Assembly (NCBI GenBank): GCA_026873275.1
Contig: JANTUC010000002.1
Span: 2,728,001-2,792,000, forward strand
Source: Pseudopithomyces maydicus
Taxonomy: Eukaryota; Ascomycota; Dothideomycetes; Pleosporales; Didymosphaeriaceae
Direction of reading: 5' to 3'
DNA length: 64,000 bases
Both the position numbers and the translations under genes were made by a program. Under the pieces are notes generated by a model that ran no database searches, was not told the origin of the DNA, and was given only the letters and a program-made list of their open reading frames with translations. The stretch's first letter is position 1. Each line of letters begins with the position of its first letter. Positions 43,424-55,482 of this stretch are shown piece by piece.

Positions 43424-44586
43424 ATGGACCCAACAGGTCTCCAAGCTCATGGCCAGCAGAAGCTGCGCCAGCAGGCCACCGCGGCGCCCCGTCGCTATGA
43501 CGGTCAGAACGGCAATCCGCTCTATGACCCTGGAAACGGCGGCCATTATGGTGCGTCCATCTTATTTGCACCGAGTCGCGTCTGGTTGCCTCGAGCTCAG
43601 CTAACATACCCTTAGGCGCATCCGCAGCCGTATGTTCGCACGCGACCGCCATCTGCCATTGCTGATAGCTGTAGATTGCCGCACAAGGACATGCGCCCGA
43701 CCCACAGCTCTTCACCGGCGCGTGGCAAAACGTGAGTCCAGCATGCTTTGTGCACGGCCTCTGGGACGAGAACTGAACGTACCACAGGTGAATCAAGGAC
43801 TCAATGGATCGTATCGCGACATCCTCAATACGTACTGGCAACAGCAGGTCACCAAGCTTGAGACCGATGAACATGACTACAAACTGCACCAGCTGCCGCT
43901 GGCGCGTATCAAGAAGGTCATGAAAGCGGACCCAGAAGTAAAGATGATTTCGGCAGAGGCTCCCATCCTGTTCGCCAAAGGTTGCGACATCTTCATCACG
44001 GAGCTCACGATGCGTGCCTGGATACACGCAGAAGAGAATAAACGACGCACGCTCCAACGATCAGATATCGCAAGCGCGTTGAGCAAGTCGGACATGTTCG
44101 ATTTCCTGATTGACATAGTTCCGCGGGAGGAGGCTCTCCCACACAAGCGAAGTGGTGGCCAAAGCAGCGCTGCGGTTCAATCTTCAGCTAATGCTGTGCC
44201 AGCGGGAGCTCTTGCCCAACAAAACGTACACCCGCAACATCAGATGGCGCCTCCAGACTATGGCATGGGCCAGCACATGGCTCAGCAGGAGGACTTCCGC
44301 CAGCCCGGCATGTACGCTGGACCGGTTCAAGGCGACCCGAACGCGTACGTCCAGTCGCAGATGTTCGACCCTTCGTATGGCGCGTACAATCCAATGGCAC
44401 AGCAGCCGGTATGTCAGTCCAAAGATGTACGATTGATCAATTAGCTGACATTTACAGCAAATGTATCCCGTGCCCCAACGAGGCGCAGACCCGACCGGGG
44501 CTGGAGACCCAAACCAGGGCTACCGGCCGCATGACGGGGAGGGCGATGCCGATGCTGAAGGTGAAAGAGAAGACTTTGGACCCTAA
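43424..44586 (+). CDS. HAP5: CCAAT-binding factor subunit C (HAP5/NF-YC)
   Basis: Exons 43424..43550, 43616..43629 (14 nt), 43675..43731, 43788..44408 and 44458..44586, giving 315 aa. It is the histone-fold subunit of the CCAAT-binding complex, which pairs with the NF-YB-like subunit and recruits the NF-YA-like and HapX-type partners in the nucleus. The core NVNQGLNGSYRDILNTYW leads into LPLARIKKVMKADPEVKMISAEAPILFAKGCDIFITELTMRAW, then RRTLQRSDIASALSKSDMFDFLIDIVPRE (split here only for length). The C-terminus is Gln/Pro/Met-rich and ends acidic. The micro-exon is needed because direct splicing leaves a stop; with it, the frame reads HYGASAAIAAQGHAPDPQLFTGAW. Confidence 0.9.
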
Positions 44587-45742
44587 GTTGTCGAAAACGT
44601 CTGACAGTTTGGACTCAGGGTGATATCTATATTTCCAGCACGTAACGTATAATATGTCAAGGGGGATGGAGTGCCGGAAGTGGAAGCAGACAGCACAAAG
44701 TTTGTAGCTCTGCGTGAGAAACAACCTGCAATCGGTCGACCAGGGCGTATTGCTATTTTTCTTCAGAGAATGGCGTTTCTATGAGCGTTTTGATCAGTAG
44801 GGTGGGTATGATTTCTTGAGAAAGGGCGTTTGGATTGCTGGAGGTCGAACTCGGCCGCGGACATGTCTGGGCGAACGGTTGGCGTACAACAATATATGAG
44901 ATGGGTTTCCGTCCACGAGCCCTCGGCATACGTGATGTCATGGACGCAGAAGGAAGTAAATGGATTCCTCTGGCCGCCATCGTGTTTGTGCCACAGCGGG
45001 ATACACCTTGCTGGCTACTGGGGGCGGCAGATGCCATTGGATAGGGCCTGCGAGGAACCAGCTCGTTCTCAGTGTAGTCTGCCCAGGCCATGCCAGTTCC
45101 AGTGTACCTGGTCGGAATAGGCGGGAGCATCGGACGAGGCATGCAAAGAGGGGCGCGCTTCAGTGCCCGCTGTGCAACCGAGACTCGTGCCCAAGCGGCA
45201 ATGTGCAGAACGAAACAAGATGGGCCTTGTCCTCGGGGGTTCATGCGTGTACCCGCTCCCGTTGCTCCCCGATGTTTTGATGCCCCTCTCCGAGACGCGG
45301 CTCGCAGCGCGGTGGCCTTGCCGAAGCGTCCCAACAAGCACGGCGGCCACATGTGCCTGGGCATGCTGTCTGGGCGCGTCTGGGGAGTCTTATAAGAGAC
45401 GGGGCAGCTGGTCGCCCATCGCTACAGTCATTGCTTTTAGTTTTAGTGCAACAGTCCCGAAACCTAAGCTGTCTTCTACCCCGCCAACGCCCTGAACCCC
45501 CACTAGAGCTAAAGTACGGCCCAACAGCGCGTGATCCCCTTTCCTGCCTCCACTGGCCAGACGCTGCTTCCTGCGTACATAACTGTCGTGTATCCCGCGC
45601 ACAAACAAAATCCTCTGTACTTCTCCCGCTGTGTCCTCCTTCTTCCACCTCACCCGACTCTTGCTCAATTCCATCCCTCCAGCTCCCATCCAGCCCCCGC
45701 CTCCCCGCTTCCATCACCGAACAACCCTAGACACTCAACAAA
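44587..45742. other. Intergenic region upstream of malate dehydrogenase
   Basis: HAP5 3' flank followed by a GC-rich promoter. The last ~150 bp before the MDH start are very C/T-rich. A 203-codon minus-strand frame (44753-45364) shows no domain, and I do not accept it as a gene. Confidence 0.5.
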
Positions 45743-47034
45743 ATGGTCAAGGCAGTTGTAGCAGGCGCCTCTGGAGGCATCGGCCAGGTGAGCAAACGTC
45801 AGCAAGAGCCACGTCGGCGTTGCTAATTGCGCTGCAGCCGCTGTCTCTCCTCCTCAAGAACAGCCCCCTCGTTGACGAGCTCGCCCTCTACGATGTCGTC
45901 AACACACCCGGTGTCGCTGCCGATCTGTCGCACATCTCCTCCAAGGCGGTACGTACCAGCCGCTGTCTTCGTACCGGCGTGGAACTAAACACCGCCAGGT
46001 CATCACTGGCTACCTGCCCAAGGACGATGGTCTCAAGAACGCCTTCACCGGCGCTGACATTGTTGTCATCCCCGCCGGCATTCCTAGTGGGTCCGCCGTC
46101 CAAGAGCGCCTCACGCAGCCATTGACACCTAGTAGGAAAGCCCGGCATGACCCGTGATGACCTCTTCAAGATCAACGCCGGTATCGTCAAGGGCCTCATC
46201 GAGGGCATCGCACAGTACGCCCCCAAGGCCTACATCCTCGTCATTTCCAACCCCGTGAACTCGACCGTTCCCATCGCCGCCGAGGTCCTCAAGAAGGCCG
46301 GCGTTTTCGACCCCAAGAAGCTCTTCGGTGTCACCACCCTCGATGTCGTCCGCGCTGAGACCTTCGTCGCTTCCATTACCGGCGAGAAGGAGCCCCACAA
46401 GCTCACCATCCCCGTCATTGGTGGTCACTCTGGCGAGACCATCGTCCCTCTCTTCAGCCAAGCTCAGCCATCTGTCAGCATTCCCAGTGACAAGTTGGAC
46501 GCTCTTGTGAACCGTGAGTGGTTAAACCCGAGGATACCATGCACATGCTAATAGAGTAGGCGTGCAATTTGGTGGTGACGAGGTTGTCAAGGCCAAGGAT
46601 GGTGCTGGCTCTGCCACTCTCTCCATGGCCTACGCTGGTTTCCGGTTAGTATATCCTCACGCCCAGCGGCATTCATTTAACATTCTCTAGCTTCGCGGAG
46701 GCTGTTCTCAAGGCCGCAAAGGGCGAGTCAGATATCATCGAGCCCAGCTACGTCTACCTCCCTGGCGTGCCTGGTGGTGAGGAGATCGCAAAGACTGTTG
46801 GCGTTGAGTACTTCTCCGTTCCCATCGAGCTTGGCGTGAGTTTTACCTCGACATCTGAAGTCAGCAAGCACTAACCCCACGCAGCCCAGCGGTGTCCAGA
46901 AAGCCATCGACGTGGTAAGCAAAGCAAACGATCATGAGAAGAAGCTCCTCGAGGCTGCCTACAAGGGTCTCAAGGACAACATCGCCAAGGGCGTTGATTT
47001 TGCCACCAACCCTCCGGCCCCTGCCCAGAAGTGA
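45743..47034 (+). CDS. NAD-dependent malate dehydrogenase, probably cytosolic
   Basis: Seven exons: 45743..45787, 45838..45948, 45999..46086, 46136..46513, 46560..46644, 46691..46835 and 46885..47034, giving 333 aa. It interconverts malate and oxaloacetate with NAD. Motifs: Rossmann GASGGIGQPLSLLLK, ALYDVVNTPGVAADLSHI, the mobile loop IPAGIPRKPGMTRDDL with substrate-binding Arg, SNPVNSTVPIAAEVL, TTLDVVRAETF, and the catalytic His region GGHSGETIVPL. Translation begins MVKAVVAGASGG right at the fold, without a mitochondrial presequence, and no PTS1 is present (ends PAPAQK), so a cytosolic location is likely. Codon use is strongly C-ending, as expected for a highly expressed gene. Confidence 0.94.
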
Positions 47035-47646
47035 GTCGCCTGGAATTTACAACCTGTGAGGGAAAGAATATTCATGCAGCCGCGTCAGGGGGAAACTCTA
47101 GGGATTTTACGGCATGAAAATGGAAATGAGTAACGATTAGACTTTGGTTGGAGTATACACCATGGTGCATGGACATGCGTAATCGAGCGCCTTGCTAGGT
47201 AGCCAAATATGAACTGCTTCTTGCAGATATGACATACACAATTGTGTGATAGACCGACATGAAAATCCGATTGTGAAAGTAATCATATGCAGGGCGGTTG
47301 CATCAAGTGGGCATTTTCCATGTAAACGCGCCAAGCCAAACGTCACGGACCCTGAATGAAGACCAGGGCTTGCAACCATGTGTAGCTCCACAACCTTTCG
47401 ACATACCCCGCCATACACTATTCCCCTTCTCGCAACTCCTATCACCTACATGCACTTGTGCTGGAACTTGATATGCCGTCATAACGTCCATCCGGTGCTC
47501 GCATAGCCACTAGCTTCTCTATTTCACACTATCCTACACCTCCGTGCGCCCCGCGTCCCGAACCCCTTCCGGAGCTGTACACGCAACCGCTTTCGTAGAG
47601 CGTCTCGTACTTTTTACATGGGAACAGCTGCGCACATCCACCCAAA
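47035..47646. other. Intergenic region, MDH 3' flank and TRS33 promoter
   Basis: No supported gene. Short frames only. Confidence 0.5.
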
Positions 47647-48544
47647 ATGGCGACCTCAAACCCAGCTCCCATGGTGTCGGAGGCTATAGACGGCGATCCA
47701 ACGGCAACCGAAGTCGCAACGTCGTGCCTGGACTTTTTGTTGATCGAGCTGGTTCCAATGGCATATCGCATAACGGCTGATCTGGCGGCGAAAGAGCAAG
47801 AATATCTCGACAGTTCTTTGTCGACAGCCACCGCGCAAGCAGCGAAGAAGGATGCAGATAAGGAGAAGGCGGACAATGATGCGAGCAGCACAGTAGCAGG
47901 CACAGGACTGAGAGGAGGAGGGACGGCAACCGCGGTAGATGAGGAAGAGGCACGCGAAGCGGTGTTTCATAGACTCGAGGCGCTGGGCTACAGAGTCGGA
48001 TTAGGTGTCGTTGAACGGTATGCCCTATGGACTTCCCCTAGACGGCTGCAACGCCACTCCTATCGCGCCTTCTAGCGTTATGCTAACATGAGCCGTTCAA
48101 AGGGTATCGCGAACGCACCCTCGTCCCACCTCACCTCTCGCAACAATCAAATTCCTCTGCAAAGATCTCTGGACACTGCTTTTCCGCAAGCAGATTGACA
48201 ACCTGAAGACCAATCATCGCGGCATCTACGTTCTGACCGACAACACCTTCAAACCGCTCACGCGCATGTCGTTCGATACCGTCAAGCACTCTCCGACTAC
48301 CCAATCTACGGCACACGCTACTATCACCGAGCGGACCACGGCAGCTGGCGACGCGTGGGGCGATCTTAGTGCGTTCGGCGCCGATGCGAACAGTATATCG
48401 AGGGCACAGCCGTTTCTATATTTCCCCGCCGGTGTCGTGAGAGGCTGTCTGGCGGGATTGGGCGTCGAGGCGAGTGTCAGCGCGGAAACAAGCGGCTTGC
48501 CCGGAGCGGTGTTCCAGATTCGGACTGTGGGCGCGAAGGCTTAG
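47647..48544 (+). CDS. TRS33: TRAPP complex core subunit, Trs33/TRAPPC6
   Basis: Exons 47647..48017 and 48103..48544, giving 270 aa. It is a small subunit of the TRAPP tethering complex, which activates Rab1/Ypt1-type GTPases in ER-Golgi traffic. The signature KFLCKDLWTLLFRKQIDNLKTNHRGIYVLTDN is diagnostic, followed by FKPLTRMS. Further matches are LEALGYRVGLGVVER, and FPAGVVRGCLAGLGVEASVSAE near the C-terminus. Compared with the ~180-residue animal protein it carries a fungal Ala/Lys/Asp-rich insertion (about residues 55-100) and a second Ser/Thr-rich one before GDAWGDLSAFG. The splice completes VVER|VSRTHPRP, with a GCTAAC branch site upstream. Confidence 0.91.
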
Positions 48545-48872
48545 GATGTATCTCCCGATGGTACCGAACGGGGTGGCTGCATGGCGCATGGGCTTGGAGG
48601 CATACGAGATCAAGAATGGTGGGCGGGACTGTGGGATGACACTGGAGACGGGATCTGATTTCAGCGATGCATTGGGTGGCGTTTGGGGTCGTCGAACACG
48701 TAGCTTCAGTGCAGTGTACTATTCAAACAAGCAGACGTGTAGAGGATAAAAAAACAGTTTACGCTTATATGATTTATGTATGCATCACGGAGATATCATC
48801 GTATGTGGTCGCGCAACATGCCCTGGCCTTCCAGCGGCGAAACAGGCATCTATCCATCCCGTCGTCTCACTA
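48545..48872. other. Convergent intergenic region
   Basis: 3' ends of TRS33 (+) and the uncharacterised gene (-). Nothing else is seen. Confidence 0.5.
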
Positions 48873-50239
48873 TTACCCTCTCGCTCGTCCAAAGAACACC
48901 GACTTCTTTTTTGCGATTTCTCTACTTTTTTCCAGTTTTCTACATGACACGTCTGCCTTGACCAGTATGAAGTTTTGGTCGAAAACGTGCCCGTTGGCAT
49001 TGCCGCATCTTTCTAGCGCGGGCGCCAGGCTGAGTTCTACGCGTCGTCTCCTTCTACTTGAAGTGCTGATTACACTGCCGCCTCTGTACCCTTCTTCGTC
49101 GTCGGATTCAAAGTCTTCCATCTCCGAGTCGTAGAAGCCATAGCCCCAGAATTGGTTTGGTCTCCCCCCGTCCAGGTGATGAAGCGGTAATCAGCGCGTT
49201 GGCGCTTCATCTTCAGATCCAGGGCAACGGCGGCCGAGACGATGGTGTAAAGTTGCTCCTTGCCCGCCCTCAAGCTCTGCGTGGCCCAGGGCCGCAGCCG
49301 CCGTCTTAGCCTGGAGCAGAATCGCCTTATCCATTTCAGCACCGGGGTGGCATCGTACGTGGGGTTCCATTTCCCGTCGACCTGGGGGACGAGGAGGTTC
49401 ACGGTGAGGGCACGCCACCGGTGGTATTCCTCGGCTTGTTCCTCGTTCTTCACGGCTGAGAGGTGGCGTGAGTAAGACGACGGCAGGGAGCTCCGGGGGA
49501 AGAATATACCTTTCCTGAGCGTGTCATTGACCGGGCGAAGCTTCCGGTCTCCGAGCTTGCCAGCCCAGATGTATCCACATCCTTGATTCAGCGTGCTGAA
49601 TATGCGTTGCTGCAGGCGCGACCAGAGGAACGACTGTATCAGGAGGGGTCGGTCCTGGTGGTGCTTGAGGTAGGCGGGGTAGTCGTCGGCCAGGGAACTG
49701 AAGAGCTCCTTGGCGGAATGAATGTGCGGACGGCGGCGAGAGGTCGCGGGGCCGGTGAAGTACTCTTCCGACCAGATGCGAATCTCCTCGCGCAGGCCGA
49801 GGAGGTCTTCGATGAGGGCCTTCTCGTCCGACTTGTAGACGACCGAGGCGCGCAAGTCGCCGTGGGGGCCTAGACTCTTCCTCTGCAGCTCCTTCCTCAG
49901 GGCGTCCCGCTCGCGCGTCACGGCGTAGAAGCGGGCGACGAGGTCGTCCTGGCTGCTTCCAGGCCGTATGTCCGGTCGCGAGGGCGACTTTGGCGGGATG
50001 AGCGGGCTGCCGTTGCCGCCCAGGCGATTGGGACTGGGCGCGCGGCTGTCCATCTCGTCATCAGAGGTCGACGAGACGGACGGCCGTGGGAAGGCATTTA
50101 TTTCAGGCGGAGGGGCATGGGACGGATTATGCTTTCTGGGTCTCTTGGGCAGCAGCTCCTCTTCGTCCGACCACTCTCCATCGGCGTCGGCGGCCACGAA
50201 CGGGTTGTCTGCTGCGGAACTGGGGTCCCGGCGCAACAT
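48873..50239 (-). CDS. Uncharacterised fungal protein with an apparent frameshift in a G6 run
   Basis: Starts at 50239 (MLRRDPSSAADNPF). The N-terminus is acidic, Ser/Pro-rich and basic by turns, then a coiled stretch (VARFYAVTRERDALRKELQRK) and a hydrophobic/basic C-terminal domain (PAYLKHHQDRPLLIQSFLWSRL, FRFITW-type end). An in-frame 54-bp intron (49456..49509) is likely. The open frame ends at 49070, but after the run of six G (49174-49179 as C on the + strand) the -1 frame continues with a protein-like acidic tail (FWGYGFYDSEMEDFESDDEE). One extra base in that run would fuse the two, ending at 48873. I cannot tell whether this is assembly error, allelic loss or the true shorter end. No family is recognised. 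Confidence 0.6.
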
Positions 50240-52361
50240 TTCGGCAGAGGGACAGGTTATCTTGAGAGCGGAAAGGGTGCTCTTGCGGACGGCTGGGTCA
50301 CTCAGTCAGCGCTTTTTGCTACGCTCGAGGGCCTACGGGGGCGCACCGGGGTCGGGCGAGTTCATGGCATGCTGCGGGCTCTACAAAGGTGCCGATGACG
50401 ATGACGAAGCTGGGGAGAAGCTGAACCAGAGGGCAGCGGAGGGCAGCGGAGGGCAGGGCGAGAGGATGCGAGCAGGCCAGATGCTGATATCAGGCCAGCG
50501 GGCACGAGACTTTCCCAATGGCCGCCTGCGAGGCCTACCTATACAGCGATGCAGACAGACCAAGGTGCCAGCTGCAGCCCTCGTCGGAGGTGTAGCGCAG
50601 GCGTCTCAAACTGGGCACGCGGGGGCGCGCTCATATTGGACCCGAGCACTGCAGCTTGGAAGCTCTGGCGGAAGCTGGCAACCAGTCTTTGAGGTTTGGT
50701 GGCGGCCGGGGGAAGTGCGGCGGGCCAGTCAGAGGACGGCGTGAACCTGTGATGTGAAGGGCCATGCAGCGGTCCGTCTGTGTCTCCGCCGGCAAAACCC
50801 GCACGTGCATGGCGATACGCTCGCCTGGGAACGAGTGTGCATGTACAGTGGGCGTGTACCGTGGATTTCTCCCGCACCCGGCATCTGGCTCGACAGCATC
50901 TGGACGGGCTGCGTGCGTTGGGTGGGAGGGGGTTTCATCTGGAGTCGACAATCGACAGCACATGAGCATCCCGGGCGCTGCCCCGCATAACACCCTCCCC
51001 GATAAGCCTTGCGCAAGAGAGCCTCCCTCCGTGCCGTGCGTGTGCCCAACACCGACAGAGTTCGCTTCGCCCTCCACACGAAACCTTCGCTGGCAGATAG
51101 ACAGCTGCCTCTACCGTAGTTCGTCCCAGCATACCACCTGGGCAGCATCATCATCATCATCATCATCACCATCACGTCGTGAGATCGCGAAGCGCCTCAC
51201 GCCCGCAGCCGCACGTTCCGTCCCGTCCACCCCGAGTGGAACAGCAACGTCCCCTCTCCAGCCATGTACCTGCGCCATGAGACCGTTGCCACCCATGTCG
51301 AGCTACGTCGCTAATCTGGCCCTCCGACTCGCCCACGTCGAGGGCATGCATGCTGCTAACCCCCTTCATGACGCTGCCAGGCGAAGCCCGGGTGAGTGCC
51401 GACCCGGTAGCCTAAACAGGCCTCCTCTTTCGAGCATCATTATTTCTACCGGTGTGCTTTTGGGGGTGGTAGTCCCGATTCGTATAATTCCATTGGTCCC
51501 ACGTCGAGCAAAGGTAGCCAAGTCTTTGGTCCCTTTTACGACGTCTTCGAATGTAACCCTCTTGGATGTGGTTTTCAATTATCGTGGTACTCTTGAATGC
51601 ATGCATGCATCCATGCATGCATTCTTGCATCCAGCTCTGACGCGAACTGGTCTTTACACATTCGTCTTGAGCGGTGTTATGACTTCATCAATCTCAAACT
51701 ACCCTTTATCGCCGACACGAATGGACATGCTGGGCCATTTGCGTATGCTTCAGCATCAGCCAATCGGCACCATCACAACCATGAGAAGGCTATAGCCTAT
51801 GGTCAGGACGAATCGTGTGTGGTGTGCGCAGTCACATGCTGACATCAGGCGCAAGTCGCCTTGAACCCTGAGATGGTGCAGCGGTGGGTCGGAGCATCTG
51901 AACTAATATCCGCAGTGGAGGATGGGGTTGGATGCTTAGAAGCTGGGATGCAGTAGGTTCAGCTGCTTTGTCATTACATGCCGAGGTAACTCGCCAAACT
52001 AGGTATCGTTCTGTTCACCCACACCATCTAGTGTGACTTTGGTGAAGAAAAATATGCAGCCCATGATGTAAATCCGTTATCTTTTCATAGTTCCTGTCAT
52101 CTTGAATGTTGCATGTTTGTTCGAAGACGCAGACTACGGCTACTCCTCAGCTGTATGTAGGCAGAGCAGGTTGCGTCATTGAGCCAGTACGCGATGATAT
52201 CTCAATTCGTGCTCGGATCTAACTCGGTTAGGAAAGGAGGAGGCCGTTTAGCTTACTTACCTGAGGGGACATTAGCGCGAACTCCGTCGTGTGTCAGTCA
52301 ATGCCATCGAGCATTTGGTTCCGCACACCTGGACAGGACGAGTTCGACGAGTTAGGAGACT
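50240..52361. other. Large divergent intergenic region with simple repeats
   Basis: 2.1 kb between divergent genes. It contains a CAT/ATC trinucleotide run (about 51148-51172) and a GCAT-rich repeat (about 51598-51630). A 343-codon + frame (50764-51795) spans both repeats. Its translation is Ser/Arg/Pro/Cys-rich without motifs, so I consider it chance. Confidence 0.5.
51598..51630. repeat. GCAT tetranucleotide-like repeat
   Basis: Repeated GCATGCAT and CATGCAT units interrupted by TCC and TCTT. Self-complementary simple-sequence DNA in a non-coding region. Confidence 0.6.
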
Positions 52362-54916
52362 ATGGCCGACTCTTCGCGACCAAGCTCAAATCCTCATTCT
52401 CCAAATGCCGCCTCAAAACCTTCCGGCGGACGCCACCGCATCATTTCCTCGTGTCTCACATGCAGAAGGCGAAAAGTCAAATGTGATCATGTACATCCAG
52501 TGTGTGGAGCATGCACACGTGGAAACCACGTTTGCACTTATGCCTCCGACCACACGGCCGCATCATCTATTGGCTCAAATGGTAACAGAGTCTCGAAACC
52601 GGCTTCTACCGGGAATAGCAAACTCGCGAGGAATGGCGACGTTCAAGCACGACTAGACCGGCTCGAGATGCTGCTGGAGAAGGCCGTTTCGGGGAACTCG
52701 TCGAGTCAACAGTCGCCGCGGCACAGCTATCGTGAAGAAGAACATGGACACGAGTCGGAGCAGCCCTCACCCTCTGTGACTAGCCAGACATCCCAAGGAG
52801 CAGGTATGTCTTCGGACAACAACTATGGCACTTTACTCCTAGACGGCGGTCAGAGCAAGTTTGTATCGTCGCTTCACTATGCCCTTTTAGCTGACGAGGT
52901 ATCTGTCCCCACGTTCTCAGTTGTGAAGCACTTTTAACTGTATCGTTAGATCCAAGATATTAAAGCTCTGCTGGGCGACAGGACCGATGAAAACCAAGAT
53001 GGTCCAACGCAAAACAACCTCATTCATTTCATAGGGCTGGGCCAAGCAAGGGTCAGCGTCTCATTGGGAACACTAATGCCCGATACCCAAGAACAGCGTG
53101 ATGCACTTCTCGATGTATATTTCACCAACTTTGATCCAGTCATCAGGATCACCCATAAACCAACGCTGTTGAAGAAGATTTCGACGTATTGTGAGGAGCT
53201 TCATCCCATGTCTTTCGCTATATTTTACTCTGCTATCAATTCACTGCCGGCTGCAGTAGTTGAGAGCAAATTTGGAGAGTCAAGAGAAGAGTTGATGGCA
53301 AAGTTTGAGTTGGGAATTGAGATTGGTCTAGCGCGAGGGAATTATCTTACCAGCCCGAGTCTGGAAATTCTTCAGGCCTTCATCATATGGCTGACATGTA
53401 TCACCAGAGAGGAAGACATGGGTATGCTCAAGTCTCGTAATGTATCTGCAGGGCTAACAGACCTCAGGCAAAGCGTGGGCACTCCTCGGTATCGGCATAC
53501 GGATAGCGTTGGACCAAGGATTGCATCGAGATCCATCTTTATTTCCCCTGGCACATTCGACGTAGTCACTGTAGAGCTACGGCGAAGACTATGGCACCAA
53601 ATTTGCTCCCTGGAGTTCAGATCTGCCGAAGCGAAGGGTCAGGAGCCCAGCATAGCCGAAGACGACTACACGACACTTTTACCGCGCAACGTCGAGGACG
53701 AAGAGCTTCTTGAAGGGCAGAGTCCCGGCGTTCCTCCTCGTAGCGAGGAGCGGTGGACAGGCATGACTTATCAACTGCTTCGCTTCACTGGCTCGCGGGC
53801 AGCAAGGCAGATCATCAAAAGTACATACAGATTAGAGCGCCGTATGCTGGAATCCGGGTTACACGGCACCTCTGGTCCTGATGCCGCCATGGAACTCCAC
53901 TCCATCTACCACAAGATTCAGAGAATGGTCCAAGAGATGCACGAGGAGAACTACCGAAAATTTCTGCGTTTTGCGAGTCGAGAGGTTCCCATACAGCGGT
54001 TGTCATTGGGCTTGGCAAGCTTGTTGGAGTGGAGGTGCTATGTGCTGTTTTGGCTGAGGATGCCGCGAGCTTTCCGGGATGTGGTCTTTCCAATCGACGT
54101 CCGAAAGTCGTAAGTGATCTGCCCCATTCTGCAGACGCTTCTTCGCTTGGAGCAGAACGACTAACCACGAATCCAGCATTTTCGAAAAGTCCGTCAACAT
54201 GCTCGATACGCTGAATAATGCTACATCGGATGTGGACGCTGCTCCTTATCAATGGCACATAGGTATGGGAATGTAAATGTATTTTCCGACATCACTGACA
54301 CATTCAGGAGGCCATGCTGCATTTCAAGCCATAATGCATGTTCTCTCGGAGTTACGCAACCCCCATTTTGACGCTCCAGACCGTCCCCGCGCCATTCGAG
54401 CACTTCGACTTTCCAGGCGGCTCAAAGAACAGAACAACACCAAGCCTTGGCAGGCTGTAAAAAGTATGATAGACAGGCTTATCGGAGAGGAAGATTCTAT
54501 CAAACCCGAGACCGAAACCGCCCCACCCCTTACATATCCAATCGTCCCGGAGGCGACAGCACCTCTCCCACTTGACATGCAATCGTATCCCCAACCCATG
54601 GCTTCATATCCACAAATCGATTCATCGCAAATGATGTTAACTCCTACCTTGGAACCTCAGCAACAACTGTTCCCACAACTACAAAATACAGAGCAGCCAA
54701 ACTTTCACTGGAATGACATCAATTTTGACAATATAATCGGCGATACGCAAGCGACTGGAGACCTTCCTCAATTCGACTTTGTATGTATCCAGAGTCTATA
54801 CATTCATTATACTGGCTAACCTAGTACAGGGCTTCTGGGGCGATCCAATCAACTTTGGAAGTGAACCGGTCGTTTGCCCCATGGATGGCGTATACAACCC
54901 AACATGGCCGAATTGA
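52362..54916 (+). CDS. Zn2Cys6 transcription factor with an apparent one-base frameshift
   Basis: Exons 52362..52898, 52950..53421, 53468..54109, 54177..54262, 54308..54780 and 54830..54916. The Zn2Cys6 cluster is C31, C34, C41, C48, C51, C58 (CLTCRRRKVKC..). A coiled-coil-like VQARLDRLEMLLEKA follows, then the fungal_trans domain. Splicing the 46-bp second intron gives the highly conserved KAWALLGIGIRIALDQGLHRDPSLFP. That frame then hits TAG, while the +1-base frame resumes exactly with PGTFDVVTVELRRRLW. One missing C in the run at 53545-53548 explains both this and the leftover phase at the next donor. The reading frame as given is therefore broken, by either assembly error or real inactivation. 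It stands next to a drug-type MFS gene, a possible target. Confidence 0.78.
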
Positions 54917-55482
54917 AGACTCCGACTATTTGAAGGGACTCGAGTGGTTTCGGTGTGTCTCATAACGGTGTATTGGCCCCTTTCTTGTATGTGATTTACA
55001 TCATGTGCAGCTGTGCTGCATGAGATAGCGCGTGTACCATACATGTTGTCGCCCTCTCACAACCTTATTCTTCCTTTAATATAGATTTCTCTTCCACCAG
55101 GTTGGAAGTTATAGATTTCACAAGAGGCTCCTTCTTCGGGGTTCGGAATTCAATGCCAGATATCTCGGTACTGCACCCTTGTTCATAAGCGCGGCCGTCA
55201 TTCGCTTAGTCGTTCCTGTCAACTTTAAGCCCTTATTCAGCTAACTTCCGGGTAGATTCCATGTGTCGTTGACTATGCAAGTTACTAATCTGGGGAAGTA
55301 ACGCTGTGTAAAAGGGCGGGGATAGATGCTGTATACAGATAGAGGTTAGGTTTGGTCCGGAGAAACTGGATCGTTCCCCGATTGCATGTTCCCCATGCGA
55401 AAGTGCATCATTTAAAACAACGCCATGGGCACCGAGATGCTGTCACCGCTTTTTTGCCTACTTCGATACCTGGCAAGCCAGC
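54917..55482. other. Intergenic region upstream of the drug-type MFS gene
   Basis: No gene seen. It holds the regulator's 3' UTR and the transporter promoter. Confidence 0.5.

Noticed and set aside
44753..45364. 203-codon minus-strand open frame
   Set aside because: No domain, and it overlaps the GC-rich MDH promoter. No splice model improves it.
50764..51795. 343-codon + strand open frame
   Set aside because: It spans simple repeats, has biased Ser/Arg/Pro/Cys composition and no motif, and lies in a divergent promoter region.
53422..53545. Unspliced reading of the second Zn2Cys6 factor (MLKSRNVSAGLTDLRQ..)
   Set aside because: It has good splice signals and hides a strongly conserved regulatory-domain motif in another frame, so the continuous frame here is a by-product of the frameshift.
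54075..54084. CGGGATGTGG, resembling the cluster element
   Set aside because: It lies inside coding sequence of the second Zn2Cys6 factor and the last two bases differ (TC instead of AG), so it is likely coincidence.
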